A stretch of DNA of 64,000 nt from Furfurilactobacillus entadae (GCF_045862745.1 NZ_BQXN01000007.1:1-64000), one strand, 5' to 3'; shown: positions 52,234 through 61,859, numbered from the stretch's first letter. The notes: generated from the letters alone by a model not told the origin. Made by a program: numbers and translations.

Positions 52234-53553
52234 ATGTCTATTATTACAGATATTTATGCACGCGAAGTTTTAGATTCACGCGGTAACCCAACTGTTGAAG
52301 TTGAATTGTACACGGAAAGTGGTGCAATGGGCCGTGGAATCGTTCCTTCAGGTGCCTCAACTGGTGAACATGAAGCCGTTGAATTACGTGACGGTGACAA
52401 GAGCCGGTACCAAGGTAAGGGTGTTACCAAGGCCGTTGACAATGTCAACAACCTTATTGCTAAGGAAATCGTTGGTTACGACGTTACTGACCAAATTGCC
52501 ATCGACCAAGCAATGATCAAATTAGATGGTACTCCAAACAAGGGTAAATTAGGTGCAAACGCCATTTTGGGTGTTTCATTGGCTGCAGCCCGTGCTGCTG
52601 CTGACGAACTTGAAGTTCCCCTTTACAACTACTTAGGCGGGTTCAATGGCCACGTCTTACCAACACCAATGATGAACGTTATCAATGGTGGGAAGCACGC
52701 CAACAACAAGGTTGATTTCCAAGAATTCATGATCATGCCTGTTGGTGCCCCAACCATTAAGGAAGCCGTTCGTTACGGTTCAGAAACATTCCATGCTTTG
52801 AAGAGCATCTTAAACGACCGTGGTTACTCCACTGCCGTTGGTGACGAAGGTGGTTTTGCGCCTGACTTGAAGAACAACGAAGAACCTTTTGAAATTCTTG
52901 TTGAAGCCATCAAGACTGCTGGTTACGTGCCTGGTAAAGACATCGCCATTGCCTTTGACTGTGCTGCTTCAGAATTCTACAACACAGAAACAAAGAAGTA
53001 CGACTTAGTTGGTGACGGCAAGAGCTACACTGCCGCAGAATTCACTGACTTGTTGGAAAGCATCGTTGACAAGTACCCAGTTGTTTCAATCGAAGATCCT
53101 CTGGATGAAAACGAATGGGAAGACTGGGCAACCTTGACAGAACGTCTTGGCAAGAAGGTTCAATTGGTTGGTGACGACTTGTTCGTTACAAACACTGACT
53201 ACCTTGCTAAGGGGATCAAGATGGGCGTTTCTAACTCAATCTTGATCAAGTTGAACCAAATCGGAACGTTGACTGAAACAGTTGCAGCCATTGAAATGGC
53301 CAAAGAAGCCGGTTACACGGCCATTGTTTCTCACCGTTCAGGTGAAACTGAAGACACAACCATTGCTGACTTAGTTGTTGCAACTAACGCCGGCCAAATC
53401 AAGACAGGTTCATTGAGCCGTTCAGAACGGATCGCTAAGTACAACCAGTTGATGCGGATTGAAGACCAATTGAACACAACTGCTGAATACAAGGGCATTC
53501 ACTCATTCTACAACTTGAGCGAACAAGCTCGTAACGCCATCCTTAGCAAGTAA
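52234..53553 (+). CDS. eno: Enolase
   Basis: The 439-residue enzyme has the enolase signature around ILIKLNQIGTLTE and SHRSGETEDTTIADL, with Mg-ligand Asp and Glu residues in FDCAAS and SIEDP. It dehydrates 2-phosphoglycerate to PEP. Highly biased codons and a strong TAAGGAGAG Shine-Dalgarno sequence fit high expression. It has its own promoter and a strong terminator. Confidence 0.98.
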   Translation: MSIITDIYAREVLDSRGNPTVEVELYTESGAMGRGIVPSGASTGEHEAVELRDGDKSRYQGKGVTKAVDNVNNLIAKEIVGYDVTDQIAIDQAMIKLDGTPNKGKLGANAILGVSLAAARAAADELEVPLYNYLGGFNGHVLPTPMMNVINGGKHANNKVDFQEFMIMPVGAPTIKEAVRYGSETFHALKSILNDRGYSTAVGDEGGFAPDLKNNEEPFEILVEAIKTAGYVPGKDIAIAFDCAASEFYNTETKKYDLVGDGKSYTAAEFTDLLESIVDKYPVVSIEDPLDENEWEDWATLTERLGKKVQLVGDDLFVTNTDYLAKGIKMGVSNSILIKLNQIGTLTETVAAIEMAKEAGYTAIVSHRSGETEDTTIADLVVATNAGQIKTGSLSRSERIAKYNQLMRIEDQLNTTAEYKGIHSFYNLSEQARNAILSK

Positions 53554-53573
53554 TTCTTGCTGAGATGAACGTT

Positions 53574-53613
53574 AAAATGGGTACGGAAATTATTCCGTAC
53601 CCATTTTTTTGTG
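53574..53613 (+). terminator. eno terminator
   Basis: AAAATGGGTACGGAA pairs with TTCCGTACCCATTTT around 4 nt, followed by T residues. Confidence 0.9.
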
Positions 53614-53716
53614 GCAGACGGGTTATTTGCAAAGAAATGATAAAAATAAACGTTTTTCGCTACTTTCGTTTACTTTGTACACCTATACTGAATAAGCGTG
53701 ATGAGGGGGCGTAAAT

Positions 53717-54379
53717 ATGTTAACAAAACGAGAAGCGGCTAAACAACGAGCCTTGCTAGAACGGGTCATGACCGTTGTTGCTAGGGATGGCTTTCAACAA
53801 TTGACCATGAACCAGCTGATCACCATTATGGGGGTTTCGCGACGGACAGCGTATAAGTACTTTTCGTCCAAGGAAGCGGTGATCAAAGCGGTCGTTGACG
53901 TGTACCAAACGTACATCAATGACTTTGATTTGCCGAAACTTGATGGCGATGACGCCAATTTTTTCCGTCAGTTTCAGCTTTTATTTGACCAGTCGCTGAC
54001 GATTGCACGGACGGTGTCACCGGTGTTTTTGGCGGATCTTCACCAGGCAGATGAAGCATTAGCGCGTAATTTACAGGATGTGTTGGCAGCGCAGCAACAA
54101 CAGGCCGTGTTTTATTACCAAACGGGGGTGACACGGGGGCTGTTCCGTGACTACAATTGGGACGTACTGTTACTGCAAGACCAAACGATGATCCGTGCAT
54201 TGCTCGATCAACAATTTCTTCTGCGTCATGACATCACGTTAACAGGTGCGCTCATGACGTACTACGAAATGAAAAAAGTACAATTATTACAGCCGGAACA
54301 GTTAGCAGTTATTGATGACCAGCCGGTTCGGTTGATCATTGAATACTTTGTTAATGAGTACCAGCGAACGTTTTTATAG
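53717..54379 (+). CDS. TetR/AcrR-family transcriptional regulator
   Basis: The 220-residue regulator has the TetR helix-turn-helix (LITIMGVSRRTAYKYFSSKEAV, about 34-55) and a helical effector domain. It lies 12 bp before the ClC gene on the same strand, so the two probably form an operon. The ligand is unknown. GAGGGGG precedes the ATG. Confidence 0.83.
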   Translation: MLTKREAAKQRALLERVMTVVARDGFQQLTMNQLITIMGVSRRTAYKYFSSKEAVIKAVVDVYQTYINDFDLPKLDGDDANFFRQFQLLFDQSLTIARTVSPVFLADLHQADEALARNLQDVLAAQQQQAVFYYQTGVTRGLFRDYNWDVLLLQDQTMIRALLDQQFLLRHDITLTGALMTYYEMKKVQLLQPEQLAVIDDQPVRLIIEYFVNEYQRTFL

Positions 54380-54391
54380 GGGGCGATAGCG

Positions 54392-55948
54392 ATGAGTGAA
54401 CGAAAAGGGCCTGTTCTGGATGCCACACGGGTCAAAACGGTGATTACGGGAATTATGGTCGGGTTGCTGACGGGGGTCGTGGTCAGTGCCTTTCGGTTTG
54501 GAATTGAACAAAGTCTCCGCTTGGTCAAAGCAAGCTACGGACTGATGCACCAGCAGCCATGGTTATTAGTTCCGTGGATCGTGGGGATGATCCTTTTGGG
54601 TGGCGCAATTGCGTGGCTGGTAAAAACGAGCCCGCAAATCAGTGGCTCCGGGATTCCCCAGGTTGAGGGGCAACTAACGGGTGAGTATCATGCACCATGG
54701 TGGCCGACGTTGTGGAAAAAGTTTGTTGGGGGTCTCTTGGCGATTGGTTCCGGAATGATGTTGGGACGAGAGGGACCGTCCATTCAGCTTGGCGCTACTG
54801 TGGGTCAGGGCTACGCGACGCTTCGTGGTAATAGTGCAGCCGATCAACGGGTCGCATTGGCAAGCGGTGCCGCCGCGGGTTTAGCCGCCGCGTTTAATGC
54901 GCCGATTGCGAGCACGCTGTTTGTCTTGGAAGAAATTTATCATAACTTTTCACCGCTGGTGTGGTTAACGTCACTGACTAGCGCGGTTGTGGCTAACTTT
55001 GTTTCATTGCTTGTTTTTGGTCAGGTGCCGGTCTTGCACATGGCTTACGCACAAGCATTACCACTACATGACTACTGGGTGTTGGTGGGCTTGGGTGTTG
55101 TGCTCGGCCTCCTTGGCCGGGTGTATCAAGCCGTGCTGTTGCGGCTGCCAAAATGGTACGCAATGTTGCGCGCCCCACGGTCATTTGACGGGGTGATCGC
55201 CCTGTTACTAACAGTGCCGATTGGGTGGTGGTGGGCTAGTGTCCTGGGTGGCGGAAACGCCGTCATTCTTAACCTTGCCCAGTCGCGCCAGAGTGTGGCA
55301 TTACTGTTGGCCCTCTTTACCGTTCGTTTTATTTTTTCAATGGTTGCGTATGGGTCCGGTGTGCCCGGGGGCATCTTTCTCCCAATTTTAACGTTGGGGG
55401 CCATTATTGGGGCGGTGTACGGCCAGGTCCTGATCAACTGGGGAATCCTGCCACAAGGTTACCTTGTGAACCTGATTATCGTTGCCATGGCGGGGTATTT
55501 TGCGGGAATCGGGAAGGCACCCTTTACGGCCATCCTGCTCATTACGGAAATGGTGGGTTCCCTTAAACATTTGATGCCATTAGCGGTTGTCTGTTTGGTG
55601 GCGTACATTACGGTCGATGTTTGTGGTGGGGCGCCCATCTATGAATCACTGTTACATAATTTATTGGCGCCAAGTGTTGAAAGACCAACCGGGGCACCTG
55701 ACCGGCTGGAAGTTCCTGTTTTTGCTGGAACAGCACTGGTTGATCATGAGGTTCGTGAGATCGCGTGGCCGGCAAACGCGTTATTAATTGGGATTCGGCG
55801 TGGTGAAGGCACGTTGATTCCCCATGGTGATACCATTGTTCGTGCGGGTGATACACTGGTGATCACAACACAACATGAGAACCGGGCGTTTATCCATGAT
55901 GCAATCTTAAAACTAGCGGAACAGACTAGTCCGCGAGCAGAGGATTAG
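54392..55948 (+). CDS. ClC-family chloride/proton antiporter with TrkA-C domain
   Basis: The 518-residue protein has the ClC selectivity motifs GSGIPQVEG, GREGPSIQLG and GKAPFTAILLITEM in a multi-helix membrane domain. A C-terminal TrkA-C domain (about 440-510, ending VRAGDTLVITTQHENR) may sense a nucleotide or redox state. ClC antiporters support acid resistance or chloride homeostasis. It follows a TetR gene by 12 bp. Confidence 0.9.
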   Translation: MSERKGPVLDATRVKTVITGIMVGLLTGVVVSAFRFGIEQSLRLVKASYGLMHQQPWLLVPWIVGMILLGGAIAWLVKTSPQISGSGIPQVEGQLTGEYHAPWWPTLWKKFVGGLLAIGSGMMLGREGPSIQLGATVGQGYATLRGNSAADQRVALASGAAAGLAAAFNAPIASTLFVLEEIYHNFSPLVWLTSLTSAVVANFVSLLVFGQVPVLHMAYAQALPLHDYWVLVGLGVVLGLLGRVYQAVLLRLPKWYAMLRAPRSFDGVIALLLTVPIGWWWASVLGGGNAVILNLAQSRQSVALLLALFTVRFIFSMVAYGSGVPGGIFLPILTLGAIIGAVYGQVLINWGILPQGYLVNLIIVAMAGYFAGIGKAPFTAILLITEMVGSLKHLMPLAVVCLVAYITVDVCGGAPIYESLLHNLLAPSVERPTGAPDRLEVPVFAGTALVDHEVREIAWPANALLIGIRRGEGTLIPHGDTIVRAGDTLVITTQHENRAFIHDAILKLAEQTSPRAED

Positions 55949-56028
55949 CCGTCAAAAACTGGTAATTTCAAGTAAATTATGGTAAGTTTGTTTAGACAAA
56001 CCGCACGTTTTGAATGGGAGGAACCGTT

Positions 56029-56271
56029 TTGTACAATTTCTTGTTAACTGCACTGGTTGTTATCGCAATCATTATTATTATTGCAGTCATGATGCAACCC
56101 ACAAAAACGGATGATGCCCTGGGGGCTTTATCCGGGGGCGGTGCAAACGACTTATTTGCTCAACAGAAGTCACGTGGTTTCGAAGGGTTCATGCAACGGG
56201 TCACCGTTGTTTTGGGAATCCTGTTTTTCGGAATTGCTTTGGCGTTAGTTTACTTGTACGCACACAAGTAG
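56029..56271 (+). CDS. secG: Preprotein translocase subunit SecG
   Basis: The 80-residue protein has two membrane segments separated by a loop rich in Gly and Ala, the SecG layout. The start is TTG 56029, 7 nt after GGGAGG; an in-frame ATG at 56014 overlaps that Shine-Dalgarno sequence and would add five residues. It stimulates the SecYE translocon. It begins the secG-est-rnr-smpB cluster, although a terminator follows it. Confidence 0.9.
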   Translation: MYNFLLTALVVIAIIIIIAVMMQPTKTDDALGALSGGGANDLFAQQKSRGFEGFMQRVTVVLGILFFGIALALVYLYAHK

Positions 56272-56356
56272 GTTGCTTTTTGTGACCACTAACACCATTT
56301 CGTGATGACGGCCTGTTTGTGCGTGATCTTTTTGTGGCGTGCATTCATGGACGGTA

Positions 56357-56383
56357 GGCTGGGCGGTTAACCCAGCCTTTTTT
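56357..56383 (+). terminator. Terminator between secG and the carboxylesterase gene
   Basis: GGCTGGG/CCCAGCC stem around 7 nt, then six T residues. It may only attenuate read-through, since the downstream genes have no obvious promoter. Confidence 0.8.
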
Positions 56384-56408
56384 GATGCCTTGAAGGAGGA
56401 ATGCGTAC

Positions 56409-57176
56409 ATGACGGTTCATTTTCGTCGGCCAGAACCACTGTTCATTGAAGCTGGCCCACAGGCGGTAGTGTTACTCCACGCCTATTCAGGAAGCAGCAA
56501 TGATATGGGCATGATTGGTCGCGGGTTGGCGCGGGCTGGTTACACGGTGGCCGCGCCCATCTTTACTGGTCACGGCACCCTGGATCCCCGTGACGTTGTT
56601 ACAGCAGGCACTCCGAGTGCGTGGTTAGCCGATGCACAACGGGCGGTGGCGGATCTCCGTGATCGGGGCTACCACCAGATCGCGGTGTTTGGCCTGTCCA
56701 TGGGTGGGCTGTTTGCCACACGGTTATTGGAGTTAGACGCAGACCTTGTTGGTGGCGGCACGTTTGCCTCACCGGTGGTTCAGGTTGGGCCGACAAACGT
56801 GCCCGCCAGCTTTTTGACCCTGAGCAAACAGGTGTATGCACGGACAACGTTAAGTTCATCGGAGCAACAGACCCGGTTAGCATGGTTGGCAGAACATGAG
56901 CCGACTCAGCTTCGGACACTTGAAACGTTTGTTAAAAATGAGGTCGTTCCTAACTTGGGCACCATTACACAGCCTGTGTTTGTGGCACAGGGAACGGGCG
57001 ATGAAATGATTGACCCAGCCTGTGGTCCCGCGTTTGCACAGGCGCTTCATGAGGTGAACGTTACCGTTAACTACCATGAATACGCACAGGCGGGCCACGT
57101 TTTGACCGTTAATTCAGCCCACAAGGCGTTACAAGCGGATGTTTTAACCTACTTACAGGATATTTTTAGTCATTAA
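56409..57176 (+). CDS. est: Carboxylesterase (alpha/beta-hydrolase)
   Basis: The 255-residue hydrolase has the nucleophile elbow GLSMGG (Ser about residue 98), an Asp near GDEMIDP and a His in QAGHVLT for the triad. It matches the Est/YvaK family found between secG and rnr in Bacilli. Substrates are short-chain esters. AAGGAGG precedes the ATG. It ends 22 bp before rnr. Confidence 0.9.
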   Translation: MTVHFRRPEPLFIEAGPQAVVLLHAYSGSSNDMGMIGRGLARAGYTVAAPIFTGHGTLDPRDVVTAGTPSAWLADAQRAVADLRDRGYHQIAVFGLSMGGLFATRLLELDADLVGGGTFASPVVQVGPTNVPASFLTLSKQVYARTTLSSSEQQTRLAWLAEHEPTQLRTLETFVKNEVVPNLGTITQPVFVAQGTGDEMIDPACGPAFAQALHEVNVTVNYHEYAQAGHVLTVNSAHKALQADVLTYLQDIFSH

Positions 57177-57198
57177 TAACAATTAAATTGAGGTAATT

Positions 57199-59589
57199 AT
57201 GGCAGATAGTAATTTACAAGAACAAATCATGACACAATTAAACGCCCACCATGGTGACGCGTTTACGGCGGCTGAAATTGGCGCCGCCCTGAATCAAACG
57301 GAAGCAGAATTCACCCTGACGGTGCAGGCACTCGCTGGTCTAGAACGCACTGGTAAAGTCAGCGTAACAGAGGGCGGCAAGTGGACGGCCGTGACTACGG
57401 ATGGCCCACTTTCTGGGATGTTCCATGGGAACGATAAGGGCTTTGGTTTTGTCGGCTACGCTGATGACCAACCAGACGCCTACATCAACTCAGACCACAC
57501 CAAGCACGCCATGACCGGTGACACGGTGGAAATCAAGGTGTTACGGCCAGCAGCAAAGGGCTCAGACCGTGGCCCTGAAGGTGAAGTCACGAAGATCGTT
57601 GACCGGCACTACACCCAAGTTGTGGGTGAATTTCGGTCAAAACGTGACGCAAAGTTACCAACCGTCATTGGGGAAGTGCTGTTAAAGGATAAGAAGCTCG
57701 GGAGTTACACGTTTGATGTGCTTGACGGTGGGATCACGCCGGTTGATGGCGACGTCGTAACCGCTGATGTGACGGCCTACCCAACGGATCAAAATCCGCA
57801 ATTATTGAGCGGACTGGCAACGAAGATCATTGGGAATGCTGATGAACCTGGGATCGACATCCTTCAAATCGTGTACGCACATGATGTCCCATCCGAATTT
57901 CCTCAGGAAGTTATGGATGAAGCCAATGCGATTCCTGATACGGTGCAGGATGCTGACCGTGCTGGTCGTGTGGACATTACGGACCAACCACTGGTCACCA
58001 TTGATAGCATTGAAAGTAAGGACTTGGATGATGCCGTTGTCGTTGAAAAATTACCTAACGGGCATTACCGCCTTGGCGTTTCCATCGCGGACGTGAGTTA
58101 TTACGTGAAGGAAGGCTCAGCCTTAGATAAAGAGGCTTACAAGCGGGGCACCTCCGTGTACCTGACGGATCGGGTCATTCCAATGTTGCCAAAGCGCCTT
58201 TCAAACGGGATTTGTTCCCTGAATGAAGGGGTCGAACGTTTATCAATGACCTGTGATATGGAGATTGATGAAACGGGTAAAATTGTGAGCCACGAACTGT
58301 ATCCAAGTGTGATGCGGAGTCACGCACGGATGACGTACAAGGCGGTTAACAAGATTTTGGAAGCCCATGATGCGAAGACAATGGAACGTTACGATGACCT
58401 TGTTGGGATGTTTGAAGACATGGGTGCGCTTCACCGGATCTTGACCAAGAAGCGGCACCAACGTGGGGCCATTGATTTTGACGCACCAGAAGCAAAGATC
58501 ATTGTGGATGAAAATGGTCACCCAACGGACATCGAACTGCGCGAACGGGGCCTGGCAGAACGGATGATTGAATCGTTCATGCTGGCTGCTAACGAAACTG
58601 TGGCAGAACACTTTGACCGTTTGCACGTGCCATTCCTTTACCGGGTGCACGAAACACCAGATGGTGATCGCGTTAAGAAGTTCTTTGACCTTTTGAGCGT
58701 CTTCGGAATTACCGTTAAGGGTGACCCGAACAACTTGAAGCCAAAGATGTTACAGACGGTCTTGAAAGAAGTCGCTGGGACACCGGAAGAACAAATGGTG
58801 CAAACCATGATGCTCCGGTCCATGAAACAGGCGAAGTATTCAGACGAACCGTTGGGACACTTTGGGTTGGGGGCAGAGTACTACACGCACTTTACGTCAC
58901 CAATTCGGCGGTACCCAGATGACATGGTTCACCGGATGATTCGGTGGTACGGTGCGCAGGGAACGGGTGATGACGCGAAGGCGAAGTACGCCGCAGAATT
59001 ACCACAGATTGCAAAGGATACGTCGGAACGTGAACGGCGCTCAATTGACACGGAACGGGCTACTGATGACATGAAGAAGGCTGAATACATGGCCGATCGT
59101 GTCGGTGAGGACTTTGATGCCGTGGTCAGTTCTGTGCTGAAGTTTGGGATGTTCGTGGAACTGCCAAACACGGTTGAAGGACTGGTTCACATTTCTAACA
59201 TGAAGGATGACTACTATAGCTTTGATGAAAGTCATCTGGCATTGATTGGGGATCGGCACCACCACATCTTCCAAATTGGGCAACCAATTAAGGTTCACCT
59301 GGAAAAGGTCGATAAAAACGCTGCTGCGGTGGACTTTACGATTGTTGATCCACAATCAGCACCTACGACAGATATCCGGGTCCCACATGAGAACCGTGGT
59401 AACGGTGGCAACCGGCGGAATGGTAATGGCGGTGGTAACCGGAATGGACACGGGAACCGGAACTTCCATAACAACGCGCGTCGTGATGATAAAAACGGCG
59501 ACAAGAAGACGAACCACTACCAAAGCAACCGGAATCGTGCGGGCCGTGGTGGTAAGCCAACCGTTCATTCAAATCAAAATCACAAGTAA
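57199..59589 (+). CDS. rnr: Ribonuclease R
   Basis: The 796-residue 3'-5' exoribonuclease has an N-terminal winged helix and cold-shock-like domains, a large RNB catalytic domain with the Asp-rich site (ESKDLDDAV and VSIADVSYYV), and an S1 domain near 640-720. After it is a Gly/Asn/Arg-rich tail of about 65 residues that is likely disordered and basic. RNase R degrades structured RNA and works with tmRNA and SmpB in quality control, in line with smpB 33 bp downstream. Confidence 0.96.
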   Translation: MADSNLQEQIMTQLNAHHGDAFTAAEIGAALNQTEAEFTLTVQALAGLERTGKVSVTEGGKWTAVTTDGPLSGMFHGNDKGFGFVGYADDQPDAYINSDHTKHAMTGDTVEIKVLRPAAKGSDRGPEGEVTKIVDRHYTQVVGEFRSKRDAKLPTVIGEVLLKDKKLGSYTFDVLDGGITPVDGDVVTADVTAYPTDQNPQLLSGLATKIIGNADEPGIDILQIVYAHDVPSEFPQEVMDEANAIPDTVQDADRAGRVDITDQPLVTIDSIESKDLDDAVVVEKLPNGHYRLGVSIADVSYYVKEGSALDKEAYKRGTSVYLTDRVIPMLPKRLSNGICSLNEGVERLSMTCDMEIDETGKIVSHELYPSVMRSHARMTYKAVNKILEAHDAKTMERYDDLVGMFEDMGALHRILTKKRHQRGAIDFDAPEAKIIVDENGHPTDIELRERGLAERMIESFMLAANETVAEHFDRLHVPFLYRVHETPDGDRVKKFFDLLSVFGITVKGDPNNLKPKMLQTVLKEVAGTPEEQMVQTMMLRSMKQAKYSDEPLGHFGLGAEYYTHFTSPIRRYPDDMVHRMIRWYGAQGTGDDAKAKYAAELPQIAKDTSERERRSIDTERATDDMKKAEYMADRVGEDFDAVVSSVLKFGMFVELPNTVEGLVHISNMKDDYYSFDESHLALIGDRHHHIFQIGQPIKVHLEKVDKNAAAVDFTIVDPQSAPTTDIRVPHENRGNGGNRRNGNGGGNRNGHGNRNFHNNARRDDKNGDKKTNHYQSNRNRAGRGGKPTVHSNQNHK

Positions 59590-59622
59590 CCGTTTAATAA
59601 CGTTATTCGTGGAGGCGTGAAG

Positions 59623-60090
59623 ATGGTCAAAAAGAAGCCAGCGACAAACGATGCGTTAGCTAATAACCGGAAGGCACGTCATGACTATTCAATTCTTGAA
59701 ACCTACGAAGCTGGAATCGAGCTGACTGGTACGGAAATTAAGTCCGTACGGGCGGCACGCATCACGATTGGTGACGGCTTTGTTTCAATTAAAAATGGTC
59801 AAGCGTACCTGATGAATGTCAATATTGCCGAATTTACGCAGGGAAACCGGTTTAACCATGATCCGTTACGGACACGACGGTTATTACTGCACAAGAAGGA
59901 AATCGGCAAGCTTTTGGCGGCAACGGCCCAAAAAGGGATGACAATCGTCCCACTGAAGGTTTATATCAAGCATGGCTTTGCTAAAGTCTTGATTGGTGTT
60001 GCCCAGGGGAAACACGCGTATGATAAACGTGAAGCCCTGAAGAAACGTGATCAACAGCGTGAAACTGATCGCGAGTTGGCACGACGTTAA
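59623..60090 (+). CDS. smpB: SsrA-binding protein SmpB
   Basis: The 155-residue protein has the SmpB signature NRKARHDYSI, ELTGTEIKSVRAAR and the C-terminal basic tail. It binds tmRNA and delivers it to stalled ribosomes. I chose ATG 59623, 7 nt after GGAGG; a GTG at 59617 is too close. It ends the cluster with a strong terminator; ssrA itself is not seen nearby. Confidence 0.97.
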   Translation: MVKKKPATNDALANNRKARHDYSILETYEAGIELTGTEIKSVRAARITIGDGFVSIKNGQAYLMNVNIAEFTQGNRFNHDPLRTRRLLLHKKEIGKLLAATAQKGMTIVPLKVYIKHGFAKVLIGVAQGKHAYDKREALKKRDQQRETDRELARR

Positions 60091-60108
60091 CGTAATCGAT
60101 GAAATCAT

Positions 60109-60147
60109 AAAAGGGCCATTGATGGATTATCCATCAATGGCCCTTTT
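60109..60147 (+). terminator. smpB terminator
   Basis: AAAAGGGCCATTGATGG pairs with CCATCAATGGCCCTTTT around 5 nt, perfect 17-bp stem. Confidence 0.92.
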
Positions 60148-60172
60148 ATTCATCTTGCAATCAATTTACCCA

Positions 60173-60216
60173 CAAAAAAAGCCATCCAACGACACCACTC
60201 GAAGGACGGCTTTTTG
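60173..60216 (-). terminator. Terminator of the LysM/Apf gene
   Basis: AAAAAGCCATCC pairs with GGACGGCTTTTT (one G-T); on the minus strand it ends in a T-run. Confidence 0.8.
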
Positions 60217-60231
60217 ATTTAATGGTTTAGA

Positions 60232-60942
60232 TTACCATGCGTGATGTGCTGCCCAGTATGAAGCAGCAGCTGACCATGAACCGTAACGGGCGATGGCGTA
60301 TTGTGATGCAACAGCTTCTTGGTTAGCGGCAGAGTAGTCACCGTTTAACTTGTCAGCACTTAATTGGTATTTACCAATGTACTGACCGTTAGTTGCGGTG
60401 TATGAACCACCAGATTCACCAGCAGCGATGTACGCCTTAGCAGCGTCATCTGAAGATGAGCTAACAGTGGTTGTTGAAGCTGAGCTCGTTGTCGTTGTTG
60501 CAACGGCTTGTGTCGTTACAGTTTGGGCAGGGGCTTGGCTAGCAACAGGGGCTTGAGAAGCGGCCTGGCTAACAGCAACGGGTGCTTGTGAGGCAGCAGG
60601 TGCCTGTGAAGCAACGGAAGCTTGAGAAGCAACAAGAGAAGTTGCTTGTGAAGCAGGGGCTTGGCTAGCAACAGATGCTTGAACCGGTGCCTGTGAAGCA
60701 GTTGCTGTTGATGTTCCGTCAGGTAACGTTAATGTTTGACCGACGTAGATTAAGTTACCACCATTAGTCAAAGCGTTAGCGCTCACGATGGCGTCGATTG
60801 TTGTGTTGTTTGCTTGTGCCAATTCTGAAACTGTGTCGCCGCTCTTAACGGTAACATTTGTGTCAGCGTTGGCAGCGATTGTACCGACAGCAAGTAAAGC
60901 ACCGGCACTAACAGTTGATAATAAAAGTTGTTTGATTTTCAT
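60232..60942 (-). CDS. Apf-like LysM surface protein (aggregation-promoting factor family)
   Basis: The 236-residue secreted protein has a signal peptide (cleavage after ANA, about residue 26), a LysM peptidoglycan-binding domain (about 28-74), and a repetitive Ala/Ser/Gln/Pro linker with many SQAPV-type units. A C-terminal lysozyme-like domain (about 168-236) has GESGGSYTATNGQYIGKYQL, as in lactobacillar Apf. Such proteins affect cell shape and surface association. The 5' leader is long and structured (see the adjacent region). Confidence 0.88.
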   Translation of the reverse strand: MKIKQLLLSTVSAGALLAVGTIAANADTNVTVKSGDTVSELAQANNTTIDAIVSANALTNGGNLIYVGQTLTLPDGTSTATASQAPVQASVASQAPASQATSLVASQASVASQAPAASQAPVAVSQAASQAPVASQAPAQTVTTQAVATTTTSSASTTTVSSSSDDAAKAYIAAGESGGSYTATNGQYIGKYQLSADKLNGDYSAANQEAVASQYAIARYGSWSAAASYWAAHHAW

Positions 60943-61310
60943 GTAGAAAGTTACACTCCTATATATTGTGTGGCATCGCAGCTAAAGGTGGCGATGCGCT
61001 TGGCATCCCCCTCACGAGGATTCGTGGCTGGGGGTGTTGTTCTCTCAAACAACGATGCTTACTATACAGTGTTCAAATAACATACAAATACCGACGACAT
61101 TACAAAAACGGGGAAGTTTGTCATAAAACATGGATTTTGAAATATTTTGTAATATGTAACCGTTATAATTGCTCTGAAAGGGCTATCATTGCCGATAATT
61201 GAATTTTAGGATGCCCTATAAAACAGGTGTTTTTTCTGAAAAAGTCGGTTGACATACCGATTTTTGGGCAAAAAAACGCCACACAGTGATGTGTGACGTG
61301 GCAATGCGGG
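60943..61310. other. Long structured 5' leader and intergenic region upstream of the Apf gene
   Basis: On the minus strand a TATAGT at about 61068-61073 gives a -10 some 125 nt before the start codon. The leader contains CCCCC...GGGGG and CACGA/TCGTG pairings near 61001-61035 and GGCATCGC/GCGATGCC stretches near 60971-61010. No known riboswitch was matched. A terminator for the next minus-strand gene lies at 61270-61298. Confidence 0.5.
61270..61298 (-). terminator. Terminator of the LURP-one-like gene
   Basis: On the minus strand CGTCACACA/TGTGTGGCG (one G-T) is followed by a T-run. Confidence 0.75.
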
Positions 61311-61859
61311 TTATTTTTCTCGATATTCGGGTCGAAGGGCTTTGGGTTCCCTTGCTAAGCGAAGGTTGCGATTATGAGTCAGACGGCGAGCGTGTTGGTT
61401 TGCCCAGCGATTCATAATCGCAGCAATCAGCAGACAAACCGGTTCAGCAGAGTGGTTGTTCACGCTCAGCTGATCGTAGGCGCCGTCATCACCAGTCACC
61501 GGGCGCATGCTGGCAACGACGTGAGTGCCGTGATAGATTTTATATTTACCGGATGCCAGGTTACCCATGACCACCCAATTCAGGCCGCGAATGTACACAA
61601 CCTCGCGCCAAAAGCCGATTGATCGAACCACGGCACCAACTTCTTTTCCATTATAGTAAAGTGCAAACTTTGGCATGATGCCTAAAGAAAGTTGCTTTGC
61701 TTCTGCAAGGACCGCGCCGGTTGGTGTTGACGCTGACATTTGCGCACGTGACCAACCAAACTGACCGGAAAGCAGGTAGAGCGTTTCATGATCAGCGGAA
61801 AGAACGGGGCGAATGCCGTTAAGTAAACCTGGTGTTTGACGAATGTATAGTTGTCGCAT
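61311..61859 (-). CDS. LURP-one-related/YxjI-family protein
   Basis: The 182-residue protein has the beta-strand pattern of the LURP-one-related (tubby-like) superfamily: MRQLYIRQTPGLL start, repeated Y-x-I and W strands such as VYIRGLNWVV, and KYKIYHG. Function in bacteria is unclear; a membrane- or lipid-linked role is only inferred. I chose ATG 61859 with GGGGGAG about 9 nt upstream over a longer frame. Confidence 0.7.
   Translation of the reverse strand: MRQLYIRQTPGLLNGIRPVLSADHETLYLLSGQFGWSRAQMSASTPTGAVLAEAKQLSLGIMPKFALYYNGKEVGAVVRSIGFWREVVYIRGLNWVVMGNLASGKYKIYHGTHVVASMRPVTGDDGAYDQLSVNNHSAEPVCLLIAAIMNRWANQHARRLTHNRNLRLAREPKALRPEYREK

Noticed and set aside
60091..60231. ssrA (tmRNA) next to smpB
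   Set aside because: The gap after smpB holds only two terminators; there is no tmRNA-like sequence.
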